Shown here piece by piece: positions 22,245-33,275 of a DNA stretch of 64,000 nucleotides. The translations under genes were made by a program, and so were the position numbers. A model generated the notes under the pieces. The model saw nothing but the letters and a program-made list of their open reading frames with translations. It had not been told where the DNA came from and did no database searches. This DNA is from Silene latifolia (taxonomy: Eukaryota; Streptophyta; Magnoliopsida; Caryophyllales; Caryophyllaceae). The stretch is from assembly GCF_048544455.1 (NCBI RefSeq), contig NC_133538.1:142659922-142723921 (forward strand). Reading direction: 5' to 3'. Numbering within the stretch: position 1 is the first letter of the stretch; each line of letters starts with the position of its first letter.

Positions 22245-22447
22245 GTTATGTTATGGAGGGCAAACTTGGAAATTTACATTAATTGTCGACGATAATTAGT
22301 AAATTGTCGACGACGTATAGCAGGACCCCTTTTGTTACCCCGTTAACTGTTTTTTAATCTGTTTTCTATAACCAAACCCGCTTAAATAACGGACCTAACG
22401 GGTCGAGCCTAATAGCCCGCCCGCCCTTGATCAGCTCTAACTACAAG

Positions 22448-23519
22448 TTAGACAATAGTACTAAAAAGGAGTAATACTACTAATGGAATAGTAGCGAATC
22501 CATAAAGCCATCCCGTCCCGTCCCGTCTCGTCTCGTCCCCACTTTGTATGTGGAGGCTTGGTTGAGGATGATCTGCATTGTTGGATTTTTTCTAGTCATG
22601 TGTTGGATTTACTGGTTGAGAGTAGTCTAGGATAAAATAAAGTGGCGTGAATGAATCTTTAGGACTAAAATATAATGTATGGTTAGTTTTTGATTGGCTT
22701 GGCAGTGTGTGAGCAACATTGTATAATGTATATATCTCGCTTTAGAGCTCCTTTTTGTTGTTGGTTTACATATGTAGTGGTGGGGTTTGAAGCATATTCT
22801 GCAACTGAAAACTGTTGGTGAAAATTTGCTGCCTTTTTATGTATGGAATGGTCGTTGATAGATGCTAGAAAGTGTAGAAAAGAAAAGGAAAAGAAAAAGG
22901 CTATCAACTAATATGTCCATTGTTGGAGTTGAATGGGCAAAAAATGCCAAGTGGGCTGGGAATATAGGAATATCCGGCGATCGGATTGTTTTGGATCAGT
23001 TCGGATTTACATTATTTTAGACAACAAAATCTCATTTGTGACGTCTCATAGCTAGTTAAAATGATGTAGAAGAAGGGGAGATGCTTGTGAGAGATCACAA
23101 ATATCTTTTCGTCACAAACAAGAATAGTTGATTTTGAATTAGGCGGTTTTGACTTTTACACATTTTGGTTGGGTGGTTACGTTCCTGATAGCGAACATTT
23201 TCAAAGAGAAGATGACTCAAGTTGGTACTAGTCTGACCATTGCCGTTAGCTTTTGGTGTGAATCGTTAGACATGCTATTGAGATTATATACATTACTAGC
23301 TTAGTACCTGTGCAAAAGGTAGTTTCATACTCAAATATAGTTGGACAAATGGTAGAGAATAATATTGACGTAGTTGGGATACTACTGCAAGTCTGCAATA
23401 ATAATTTTAGCTTAGTTACAATTTAAAATTAATAATATTATTTTCACATATCTATAACTTTTTAGCAAGATAGGGTGTTGAAATGTTGACTGTACATCTT
23501 TATCCATCCAGCAAAACTG
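22448..23519. other. Intergenic DNA
   Basis: No gene is recognised. A short CGTCCCGTCCCGTCTCGTCTCG run lies near 22510. Short minus-strand frames around 22700-22900 have no recognisable domain. Confidence 0.5.
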
Positions 23520-23524
23520 AATAG

Positions 23525-24002
23525 TGTTAGAATTAATCCGAATAGAGACCATAAACTTCATACTAAATTACTCGGTATAAACTATAGAGCGGAAACGTAC
23601 CTGATTACATGGCGAATGGTTGGGATGAACCGCCTGAAGGGACGGTCTTCGGATTAGGTCTTCTAGTAGACACACATACCAGATGAATCTCTCTACTGAT
23701 GGGATGCGGGGAGATTAGGTTATTGTGTGCTACGAGGGGCCATAACCCCAGCAGGTGACTATATATAGTCTCCTTAGTCTAATGCGTCCATCATGCATTA
23801 GAAACCTAATGGGTATCTACACTTAGATAATAGACTGACCCAAACTTTTTAAGACATTTATAAATAATAAGCCCATATAATGTATACCGTAGTGGATCAC
23901 CTTATTTTGGGTTAACCTTAACTGATAGCGCATAAATACAATAATTACCGAATAAATTATTTGTCCACATATATTATCGTATTTAAGTCCATATTTCTTA
24001 CA
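23525..24002 (-). repeat. 3' LTR of the copia element
   Basis: On the plus strand it begins TGTTAGAATTAATCCG and ends TTTCTTACA. The copy at 55047-55524 has the same length with scattered substitutions. It includes GAACCGCCTGAAGGGACGG, well kept in both copies. Confidence 0.88.
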
Positions 24003-24020
24003 ATCTCCCACTTGGGCTAA
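24003..24020 (-). other. Polypurine tract of the copia element
   Basis: On the minus strand the sequence GCCCAAGTGGGAGAT stands directly before the LTR start TGTAAG. AAGTGGGAGAT is the usual copia polypurine tract. The remaining internal sequence to 24180 holds no clear frame. Confidence 0.8.
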
Positions 24021-24208
24021 ATACATTCATATATGTGTAACACCTCATAATTGCATTTACAATAACCTTAGTGAGCTCAAAAATGCTATCAAACAATCTT
24101 ACCGTCTTAAGCAATTCGGTCCATCAATCATACCAACATAGGATCAAAGCGGCCTTTGCTCCAGTTTGTTGTAGCAGGACTGTAATACCCCGCATTTATA
24201 TAGACTAG

Positions 24209-24397
24209 ACTCGACCAAGTAGACGACTCACTCGGCCGAGTGGAGCCCCACTCGACCGAGTGAAGGACCGAGTGCCACTAGACAGTGTTCTGGAAGCATG
24301 TAAAGTTGGTCACTCGACCGAGTGACCATCCACTCGACCGAGTGGAGCTACCACTCGATCGAGTGGACCGGCCACTCGACCGAGTGCCGGTCGAGTG
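24209..24397. repeat. Phased ACTCGACCGAGT palindrome variants in the solo LTR
   Basis: Units start near 24209, 24230, 24250, 24312, 24332, 24353 and 24374, again with steps of 20-21 bp within each run. Most read ACTCGACCGAGT or ACTCGGCCGAGT rather than ACTCGATCGAGT; one at 24353 has the latter form. Confidence 0.92.
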
Positions 24398-24722
24398 CGG
24401 CTTATACGAGAAATTGTTAGTGAAATGTCGCTTTCGAAACTTTATCATTTCAGATTTCCCACACAAAACCCTTCTCCAACACTATTCACATCACTCTCTA
24501 AATTCTCCCATTATCTCTCTAAATTCCTCACCAACAAACTCTCTCAAAACCCTAATTCTCTAGAGGAGATTCTTGTCTCCCTTGTTCTTCCAATTGGTTG
24601 TAAGTTGATTTATACCTCTTCTTCCCTTTATTCTTATCTTAACAATCTTATTTAGTTAGTAGATTTCTCTATACTTGTTTGGTTGTATGATTTAAAAGGG
24701 ATGTTTAAGGGGGATTTAATTA

Positions 24723-25165
24723 ACGGATAATTCACGCGGTACCCATAAAATTTGCCACTTTTGCACGAAATACCCAAATTTTGATCCGAAAAACTTAAAA
24801 AGGTCATAACTCGTGTTTACGAGTTCAGAAAGTGACGATTTTTTTTTCCAAATCGCTTATCTTTCCGAGAACTATAATTTGGAAAAAAAATTGTCGCATT
24901 TGGATCTGTTGCTAGGAGTTATTGTGCGTCAAAGTTTTTCTGACCGAACAAACTTTGAGTGATCATATCTCTTGGTCACGAGTTCCAAACTCGTCAATTT
25001 TTTTTATCAAATCATAGTTCTCAGAAATATGATCGATTTGAAAACAAAAAATTTCACTTTCCGAGTTCGTAAACACAAGTTATGGCCTCTTTAAATTTTC
25101 CGGATCAAAAATTTGGTTATTTCGTGCAAAGTGGCAAACTTTAAGGGTAACATGTGAATTATCCG
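24723..25165. mobile_element. Foldback MITE inside the solo LTR, about 443 bp
   Basis: The two halves are inverted copies for over 200 bp each, starting ACGGATAATTCAC on both ends and sharing CACGAAATA-CCAAATTTTTGATCCG and the CGTGTTTACGA block. TTAATTA flanks both ends and may be the target duplication; because it is nearly palindromic the exact border is uncertain. It encodes nothing. Confidence 0.75.
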
Positions 25166-25287
25166 TTTAATTAATATGGTTATCATAGTAGATTGTAGTA
25201 TTGATTGTAGCAATTAATATGTGTAGGGAGTTTCATTGAGGAGCATTTCTAGTGAGTAGCTTGTGGATTGGTGAAGATAAGCTTGAG

Positions 25288-25303
25288 GTAGGGTTTTCCC
25301 TAC
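25288..25303. promoter_or_regulatory. LTR dyad GTAGGGTTTTCCCTAC, solo LTR copy
   Basis: A perfect 16-bp inverted repeat at the position corresponding to the dyads in chromovirus copies 1 and 2. Confidence 0.5.
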
Positions 25304-26357
25304 TTAGCTATGGTGATATTAGTGTTTAATTGTGCATTCGTTATCACTAATTGCATTTGTCTCATGATAGTTGCATTATAACATGTTTTGGTAATTAGGG
25401 TTTATCACATGAGAAGATTTCATGATAATTAGGTGAAGATGAAGATGGTAAATTGTCACAAAAATGGTTATATTACATGATAACATGTTAAAGAGCAATT
25501 AAATGATGAGAAATGAATTAGTGAAGAGTTGAGCATGATTATACTTGTTTTGATAATGTGGTTGCATAGTTGTGTTGTTTGGACTTGTTGGCTCATTTTT
25601 TGTTGTTGGACATTGGAGGATGTTGGAGGATCTTTGGTTTCGATTTTTGGAGACGGAAGGCGGTTGGAAAACCATCTTCCACTCAAGTCACCCTTGGAGC
25701 TTCCCACTCCAAGGGGGATGTGAACATTTAGTACTTGGGTTACGGAGGGACTCGTGTGGTGAGGCACGACGTCTGGCAGGGGACTCGAGTCGCACTCAGG
25801 CCCGGTACCACGGACGTGTTCCGAGTACCTTGTGTGTGTTAGTGACGTCGTGGGCGTGTCCCGGTCACCGGTTGTGTGGATAAGTTGGAGAGTGATTTCT
25901 TATCTCTCATTGTGCCTTGTGGTTTCACCTTGCATTGTCATATGTAGGTAAGCTTAGTTCACATGCATTGAACATTTTTATCATTAAGCTAACACTTGGG
26001 TTTTAATGATCTGTAGTGAACCATATGGTGATTTCCACCTATATGGGGAGCAGTGTTGACAGGTTAGCATGATTCATTCGAGGGCTTGGGAGCGGTCTTC
26101 ACTTGTTGTCATCTCTTGGGTTTATCTTAGTTTTTGACTATTAAACTCCTACTTTTCGATATGGTTGTATAACTATCGGGATGGTATTTACATCCCACAA
26201 CTTATAAACGTTTAACTATAACTTATCTATTGCATGATGTTGAGTTGGAACTTCTTTACTCCCTTGTTCGCACTAAAAAACTTGGGAAACCAAGTCTTGT
26301 GATGCCTCCATGTATTGGGAAGGCTTAAAGGAAAGGGTCCCAACTTATGGGGGTGTT

Positions 26358-27723
26358 ACAAGGACCCTGAATGGTCACATATGTCAATATAACCGACATG
26401 AAACGAGCATGGGAGTGCAGCATGAAAATAGCATCTCAATGTGATCCAAATATGCATATTTCCACTTGGTCCACCTTAGCGAGATCAACCAAAAGAACAA
26501 AGAGTGAAACCGTAAATCGAAAACCTTATTTCTGCAGAACTTAATAACCGTAAACTTTAATGTGTCTAACATAACAAACTCCCACTTGAATTGAATTTCC
26601 TTAAAACCAAAACACCCATTAGAGTAATGAGCTCAAGAAAGACTGTGGACGCTAATTGCTTAGTAAGCGGATCCACAAAATGGAGTTTGTATCAACATGT
26701 ATAATTGACACCTTTTTCACTCTGAATTGTTCCTTAAACCATACATCACTTGTATTGTTATTAGAAATATAACAACCCGACCCACCATCGTCGTAACACA
26801 CCCCACCTAAAGATGAGATGTTCACCTTTGGGCCCGTTTTGTCCTCACTTAAGCCCAAAAGTACAAGGCCTTGTTACTAAGTCGTGGGTGGAATCCTTTA
26901 TAAACATATCTCAAGCTCCATATTTTTTCGATGTGGGACAACTTACTCTCAATCATCTATTGAGTTGTTACAAACTCCCCAATTAAATAACACAACGTCC
27001 TCGTTGTGCCCGGTGGTTGACCGCAGCCAAGCCCAGAATCCTTCCCCGCTTGGTGGGTGACCCAAGTACTCCTGACCACAGGCTCACCACACGGTCGCAG
27101 GGTCGCTCTGATACCATTTATAACAACCCGACCCACCACCGTCATAACACACCCCACCTAATGATAAGATGTTCACCTTTAGGCCCGTTTTGCCCTCACT
27201 TAAGCCCAAAAGCACAAGGCCTTGCTACTAAGATGTAGGTTGAATCCTTTAGAAACATATCCCAAGCTCCATATTTTTCCGATGTGGGACAACTTACTCT
27301 GAATCATCTCTTGGGGTGTTACAAGAAACTATAATTATCTAACATTTGCCATGAATTACTTAAGTGGTCTTTCAATACTGTACCAAATTCGCAACCTCAA
27401 GACAAATGTTCATAACTAACTAGGAGTCGAAGTACTGAATGATCTTAACCTGAATCGATCTCCTATAAATAATGTTTTGTTCCAAATATAAATTACAAAC
27501 AATATATTTGGCTGCCCTTAGTGGATCCAAGATCCTAATCAGTATTACCTAATATCTGTCAAACTGTAGAATGTACGCAGTATCCAAACACGTACAAACT
27601 AAGTATATAACATGTTTCTTAAATACATGAAACATTATTAAGACTTACTGTATTTTCTGAATACATATATTCTTTAGGGCATCAATGAGACTATATCTAT
27701 CTCCTTTACTAAAAAGGTATAAA
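26358..27723 (-). pseudogene. Copia RNase H region, decayed, split by a TRIM
   Basis: On the minus strand, around 27600-27400, a frame reads CTCLDTAYILQFDRYQ, then AAKYIVCNLYLEQ and IQVKIIQYFDS. This parallels the copia RT-RNase H junction (CTRPDIAYA, then AVK-x-ILKYLRRTK and VKGYTDASF). Beyond the TRIM, near 26690-26650, the segment DPLTKQL matches the ADPLTK that ends copia polyproteins. Many stops intervene. These are the 3' end of the host copia coding region. Confidence 0.6.
26769..27323 (-). mobile_element. TRIM retrotransposon, 555 bp, TSD AGAAA
   Basis: Two short LTRs (26769-26972 and 27119-27323, 204-205 bp) flank only 146 bp. AGAAA duplicates lie at 26764-26768 and 27324-27328. The inner edge of the right LTR has TCGCTCTGATACCA, the reverse complement of a tRNA-Met primer site, and the inner edge of the left LTR has AACTCCCCAATTAA, a reversed polypurine tract. 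It therefore reads on the minus strand. It has no coding capacity and must be moved by another element's proteins. Confidence 0.9.
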
Positions 27724-28309
27724 ACTGGTGTAACAACCCAGATTATAAAACAAAGGGAAAACGTATATTAAAGTAAATATCAGAGTACAACACTGATAAA
27801 AGGGTCAAGGTGGCGGAAACACCTGACCGATCCGGTTTGCTACTAAATCCAAAACCAAACTACTACATTATTTAAGGTTCTCAAAACATAAAAAAACTCC
27901 TAATTTATTATTCATCTCGCCGCACAGTACTTCCCCAGCAAGATATCATCCAGACAACAATCATTTGAACAACCTGAGAATGGGGGTCGACAATCAGTCG
28001 GGAGTAACTAGATGCTCTCCCAGTCATGTTTACAACAATTGAATATAACTGACAATTATTAACAATTGAGATGTAAAACCAGTAAATATGTGAGACCATC
28101 TATCCTCATGAAAACCCGACACCAATTTACCATTAAACAATGACAAGGACAAACATATGAAATGATAACTCCAAGTCAAACAACATGTGACGACGCATAA
28201 AGACATAAACCATATTACGACATCATACGAATCATAGATCCATCATAACCACGACATATAGGAACAGACCAAACAACAAAGCACAATGTATAGAATGAAC
28301 GCCGTTAGA

Positions 28310-28540
28310 GCGATTAACGAACTGCCTCTAACTAATGGAGCGATTATCGAACTGCCTCCATTCAATGGTATGGGCCGATTAACGAACTGCACCCACAATG
28401 GACCGATTAAAGAACTGCATCCACACTATGTATAGCGTATAACCACTGCCTATATGTCTAAGACCTGGCCAGACCTCTCGGTGCAATAACTGTACACTGA
28501 ACGACACTCGGGGAACAGAGCGATTAACGAACTGCCTCTG
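28310..28540. repeat. GAGCGATTAACGAACTGCCTC repeats, left LTR
   Basis: Five units built on CGATTAACGAACTGC, spaced 30-40 bp, with one further unit after an intervening 90 bp. The right LTR has the same block at about 33855-34060 but lacks about one unit, which reads as a contraction by slippage or recombination. Confidence 0.85.
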
Positions 28541-28829
28541 CTACCCCCCGACCATAGACCATAACAAATCCTCGAAGGGTAGCCTTAGTTCATTCTGATA
28601 GTATATAACTGATACTATCGTCATCTATACATCAGCCAACCAACAAATGCACAGTATAACTGACTGTACCGACAATGCATGAACAACATCATGACACAAC
28701 TCATGGAACAGTATAACTGACTGCCCTACTTATCATATGAATAGAGTGACCAACGACTCATGCACATATATTGACATACAATATAACTGAACACCACACA
28801 ACATATGAGACAAGTATTAACTATCAATG

Positions 28830-29190
28830 TTATAGTAACCTTAACCATAACATGAACTCTGGATGCGAGGTTATGGTAACCTTTACTATAACTTCAGTAT
28901 ATATAACTTGAAGTTATACTTACCTCAACCATAACCTTGGTACGTAACTCAAAGTTATACTAGTTCCAACTATAACCTTGAGCCATAAATCTCAGGATAT
29001 GTTAGTTTCAGCTATAACCTTAACACGTACTTCAATGTTATAGTAGGTTCAGCTATAACCTGGATTCATATTTTCAAAGTTACACCTGTTTCAGCCATAA
29101 CTAGAGTAACATCCCAAAGTTGTACTAACTTCAGCTATAACACTTGAATCATCATCAAGGTTATACTAGCTTTAGTTATAACTTTAGAGA
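28830..29190. repeat. GTTATA dyad repeats, left LTR
   Basis: About ten imperfect units of 30-45 bp combine AGGTTATAGTA, TCAGCTATAACCT and AAGTTATACT. GGTTATAGT and its complement alternate, so the array could fold into consecutive hairpins. The right LTR has the same block at about 34350-34710. Confidence 0.85.
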
Positions 29191-30179
29191 GCACCCTTGG
29201 CCGCCTATCATACCGCCACTAGGGTTTATTCGTAAACCCTAATTTCGCTCATGACACCCATAATAAACACATAACCAACACGATATATAATTAATACATT
29301 AAAATATATACAAACATACGAAAACATAATTAACATGATAATAAACAATCTAACACGTACCAATCATACAAGACAATCATTAAATCATATTAATTACATC
29401 AATTGGCATAAACACAATTAAAAGAAAACACCTAGTTATCTTTTTAGCAATTAATGAAAACCTCTATAAAGAAAACGACCAACAAAACCTTGTCTCCAAC
29501 ACGTGTCAACATCACGAAAAGCGACACAAAAATAAAAGCACAGACCGAAACCCTTGAAAACGCCATGAAAGGCTATTCTTGTTCTTCACCCATTAAAATA
29601 AGAGACCTTAAAGGTAGGTCTAAAGGTCCATACAAATAATCTCCATAAAATTATTTGGAGAAGAATATGTTGTAAGGATAAGAACAAGGATTGTGAAAAT
29701 ATAATTTGTGTATGAGTTTGGAAGAAGGAAAGATATTCATCAATGGAGTCAAAAGGAGAAAAGAAGAACAAAAGAGAGAAAAGGAGGAGGGAGGCGTGTA
29801 GCGTCTTTGCAAGCACTTTCACGGGAGAAAAATAGGTTGAGCAACCTACTTGTGAGCTTAGGGTTTTCTTTTATAAAGGGATTAATTAGTGGGCTTTGGG
29901 TCCATTAGCTCATATAATGGATTATCTGATTAGTAATCCGGTTGGGCCATATTAAAACGGTTGGAGGACTTATATAAGAAAAGTAGTTGTTAAATTAAAA
30001 TAGTAAAATCGTGCCCGGACATTTTAGCATTTCCAAAAGTAGATTAAAACGAGAAATAATAAAATAGAAAACGGAAGCTATAAACATATATTTCCAAAAT
30101 ATATTATTAAACTTCAAAATAATTAATTTAATAAAATACTTTTATAATAAAATATTATTATAAAATACGGGGTGTTACA

Positions 30180-30205
30180 ATCCAACCCCCTAAAAAGAAG
30201 TTTCG
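30180..30205 (-). other. Polypurine tract and conserved upstream motif, LARD-like element
   Basis: On the minus strand the sequence reads TTTCGAGGACGAAACTTC, then TTTTTAGGGGGTTGGAT before the LTR. The first motif is close to the TTCGAGGACGAAATTC that precedes the polypurine tract of chromovirus copy 1. Confidence 0.8.
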
Positions 30206-33200
30206 TCCTCGAAACTTGAATTTCAAAGATAAGATCAAAAGAAGGTAAGAATTACAAGTGATCATCAACAAAGGTCATCTCGGAATCCTAACCGCTGCGC
30301 ACTCTGATCCATATCCAAACTCAAACCCAAGATAAAGATATCTCAAATTCTCAAAATTATTATCATCTTCACATACTCTACAACATCAAAAGTCATATCA
30401 GACTCCAACCATCGCAACCCAAAATGATTATTAAGCCAACATCTAGTCCTTATATTTCAACCACTCATCCAACTACCATTAACCATCATTAAACAACATA
30501 TATGCTCTCTCAAAATTGTGAACTCGTTACCATTACTCCAAATCCACATAACCTTTAACAAACACTTCAATTCTAGCTTATCACTTATCACAAGATCTGA
30601 CATTAACCAAAACCCCAAACAGATAATCTCTAAACAAAGAACATCTTTCAATGAGAAAACTCTTCCATTCACGAGTACCATTAAAATTATTGCTACCATA
30701 ATTTCCTCAAAGTTGGTAGGGCTTACTTCCATATACAGCTCTTAAGCTCAAAAGACTTTACCATAAAACTCGATAGTTCTTGATATACATTAGTATCCAA
30801 AGTCATCAATCTCAAACCTCAAACTCTGACTAAACTGTCATAATTCTATGCAACCGCAAACTCATGACAAAATTATTAGTCGCACACTCAAGAACATATC
30901 ATTTCCTTTGAACACTTATGATCATGACATTCCTAAGTACCCAATGAACCATACATCTTTTGTTATGCTAGTACCTAGTGTACCACAACACACTTGCCAT
31001 CGATAACGCATTTCCATCAAAGCGTAATCATATAACCATATAAATCTTATCCCATGTGCTCATATAATAACCACGCTTATAACCTCAATTTTTAGTTACA
31101 GTTTACTATCCATGAATATCATCTGAACATTACAAATCCACCATAAGACTATATAAATCTATGTCCTTTAATTAATCACTCATACACTTTAAATGAAACA
31201 TCTTTAACCCCAGATAGAACAAACAAACATCTATGTATCCTCAATGTAAAAACATCCTCAAACTTTCAGAGCTCGATATAACACCTTTAATACTCCTTCT
31301 CCAAAACTCTATACGTTGTCCCACTTCATACCCACATACAACTATGTCACTATGTTATCAACCTCAAATAACCACACATCAAACTCAAGGGTCTAACATC
31401 GCTCGCCCAAGGATCCAAGTTTCCACTACGAGATGATCAGAAGTAGCTCTAAAGAGATTTCAAACATTTTCAAGTTACCATAAAAGAACAAGTAGAACGC
31501 AAACCAAAAGGAAATATTTTCGTGCAATAACACAAGTCAAAAGAACACATTCTTTAGAAAGTATAAGCTCAGAGAAAAATCAATGTAATAGGATAATTAT
31601 AAAAGTTCAAAGAAGAAGGAACTGGAGTTGAAATAAAGAGCAAGTAGAGATAACGATAGATAAAACAGGCAGAGGACAAAGATAAAAGAAACTTTTGGTC
31701 TGGAGACTCAAATAGAAGAGGTATTGTTAACACGTGCAAGGATGACAAGAATAGATGAGTCCAAAAACTAGTTTTATTTTCTCGAATACACGACACCTTA
31801 AAACAAGATAAACAAAGCACAATAACCAGAGTCTTACAATTCTCGTACAATCATCACCTTAGGTAACAACGTCTCGAAACATCCTTTCATCATATCTCCA
31901 TAATACCTCAGAATCAACAAATCTCATTTAACTGCTCCTTTTACCATCACTACATCCTCAGATTATCAACTCTCAAGATCATAACCTCTCACGACCATCA
32001 ACTCTCAAGTCCTTCCACTCTCAAGAACTCAATCTAATCACACTAAATGAATCAATCCATTGAAATCTCTATATCCTCAAAACATGGACACCACGATACA
32101 TTATAATCATCGTCAACATGGTCGTTCACTAAGTCAACGCTAGAACACTTTAACATTAACATCTCGCAAGTCCATAAATTATAGTTCGTCTCTTTCAATC
32201 AATCTTTTAAAACGTATAATCTGTAAATACTCCTTAACGGATAAATCATAAAATCTTTCATAACTCACTAATAGCCATAACGATTCTTACTCCCCAAATA
32301 TGATATTCCACTTAAAGATGAGCATAGTCCTCCAAAATTCTCAACTTGCTTAATCTAAATTCCTCAATAACATCCAATTCGTTTCTATTATTTTACTCTC
32401 GATCCATAAATAACTCGCATAACCTTTCCCTTTACTCAAGGCAAAATTCAATAACTCCAACCATCAAGAACATAAGTCACGATATTTCCAAATAATACCA
32501 TAAGATAAATCCACTCAATATACCTCTCACTTCTTATGAAACTATGAAACCAGAATCATATATATTATGCTAAATATCATTACCCTCTATCATCAATAAG
32601 GATTTCTTCAAATACACAAAAGAACATATCGTCATAACAAGTCCGAAAGTAAACTTCCTCGCAACAACCTCTAATCCTAAAATAAACTTCTTCGTTACCA
32701 AACTCATAATATAAACGCTCTTTTCTTTCATACCTCAAACATCTTAATAACTACCATCAATCCTAACTTGTTGCCTCAAGAAACCACAAGTGAATCAAAC
32801 TCGAAATCACCTCAAACAAGGACAACACCACCAAATGATCCAAAAGGATGAAAGTACGATAAGAGTAAATCTCGGGTAATCAAGGATTAAAATTTTTGAC
32901 AAACATGTACGATGAGTAACATGTAAGAAACATTTTCAAAATCGACCATCTTTCCAAATCAACAAAGCATGCTTCAAAAGTCATACATGAAAACACATTT
33001 AATATAATTATTAACGATGAATAATAAAACATAAATTAACAAATACATAAACAACACATTTAGTACAATTAATAACGATACGACACACTAACGAATAAAC
33101 AAACAAGTGCATAAATAAAACATGTAAAACAGTTATTAAAGATACGAAATATTAAGGCATAAACAAACAAGTCCTTAATTGTTTCTACCCCATTTACTCT

Positions 33201-33255
33201 CACTCATTTACTAAGTCAATTTAATTTAGTCATTAACTACGCAAGAGTTGGGAGC
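30206..33255 (-). other. Non-coding interior of the LARD-like element
   Basis: No gag, protease, RT, RNase H or integrase motif is visible. The plus strand is rich in A and C and strikingly poor in G over long runs, for instance around 31870-32060. The sense (minus) RNA would therefore be G/U-rich and C-poor. Small frames such as 30457-30732 minus carry no recognisable domain. Confidence 0.7.
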
Positions 33256-33257
33256 GT

Positions 33258-33273
33258 GTTCGCTCTGATACCA
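33258..33273 (-). other. Primer-binding site of the LARD-like element
   Basis: GTTCGCTCTGATACCA is the reverse complement of TGGTATCAGAGCGAAC, an initiator tRNA-Met primer site, two bases from the LTR at 33276. Confidence 0.9.
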
Positions 33274-33275
33274 AC

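Larger units (their letters stand above)
21476..22328. mobile_element. Mutator-like foldback element nested in the hAT element
   Basis: The inverted arms share a perfect 34-bp core beginning GTCGTCGACAATTTACTAAT (from 21490 and, reversed, ending at 22314). Weaker pairing extends outward (CCTGCTA) and inward for some 20 bp. CTTTTGTT occurs on both outer sides (21468-21475, 22329-22336) and may be an 8-9 bp target duplication, which would suit a MULE. The GTCGTCGAC palindrome near the ends is notable. The borders are less certain than for other elements. Confidence 0.65.
20768..22439. mobile_element. hAT-like element, copy A, with a nested MULE
   Basis: The ends are TAGAGCTGATTATCAGCGGG on the left and, reversed, TAGAGCTGATCAAGGGCGGG on the right. 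The flanks ACTACGAG (20760-20767) and ACTACAAG (22440-22447) form an 8-bp duplication with one mismatch. Subterminal GGGCC and GCCCG motifs are frequent. A second member of the family, with the same ends, sits at 48347-49225. No transposase is present. It holds an 853-bp foldback element at 21476-22328, so the original element was about 0.8 kb. Confidence 0.8.
24181..26352 (+). mobile_element. Solo LTR of a Ty3/gypsy element, 2.2 kb, TSD AGGAC
   Basis: It starts TGTAATACCCCGC, ends GGGTGTTACA, and is flanked by AGGAC (24176-24180, 26353-26357). It has the chromovirus LTR layout: an array of 12-bp palindromes near the start, the GTAGGGTTTTCCCTAC dyad at 25288-25303, a GC-rich block at about 25780-25880, and matching termini. 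No internal domain follows, so it is a solo LTR left by recombination. A 443-bp foldback element is inserted in it. The orientation is given by the resemblance to copies 1 and 2. Confidence 0.85.
27729..30179 (-). repeat. 3' LTR of the LARD-like element
   Basis: It carries two internal repeat blocks: GATTAACGAACTGC units at about 28310-28540 and GTTATA-type units at about 28830-29190. A 61-codon frame at 29454-29639 recurs in the other LTR but starts with no known domain and is probably chance. Compared with the other LTR, it has an extra copy of the GATTAACGAACTGC unit near 28330. Confidence 0.88.

Noticed and set aside
29454..29639. 61-codon frame repeated at 34982-35167
   Set aside because: It sits in the two LARD LTRs, so conservation is expected from duplication. 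Lys/Thr-rich with no recognisable domain.
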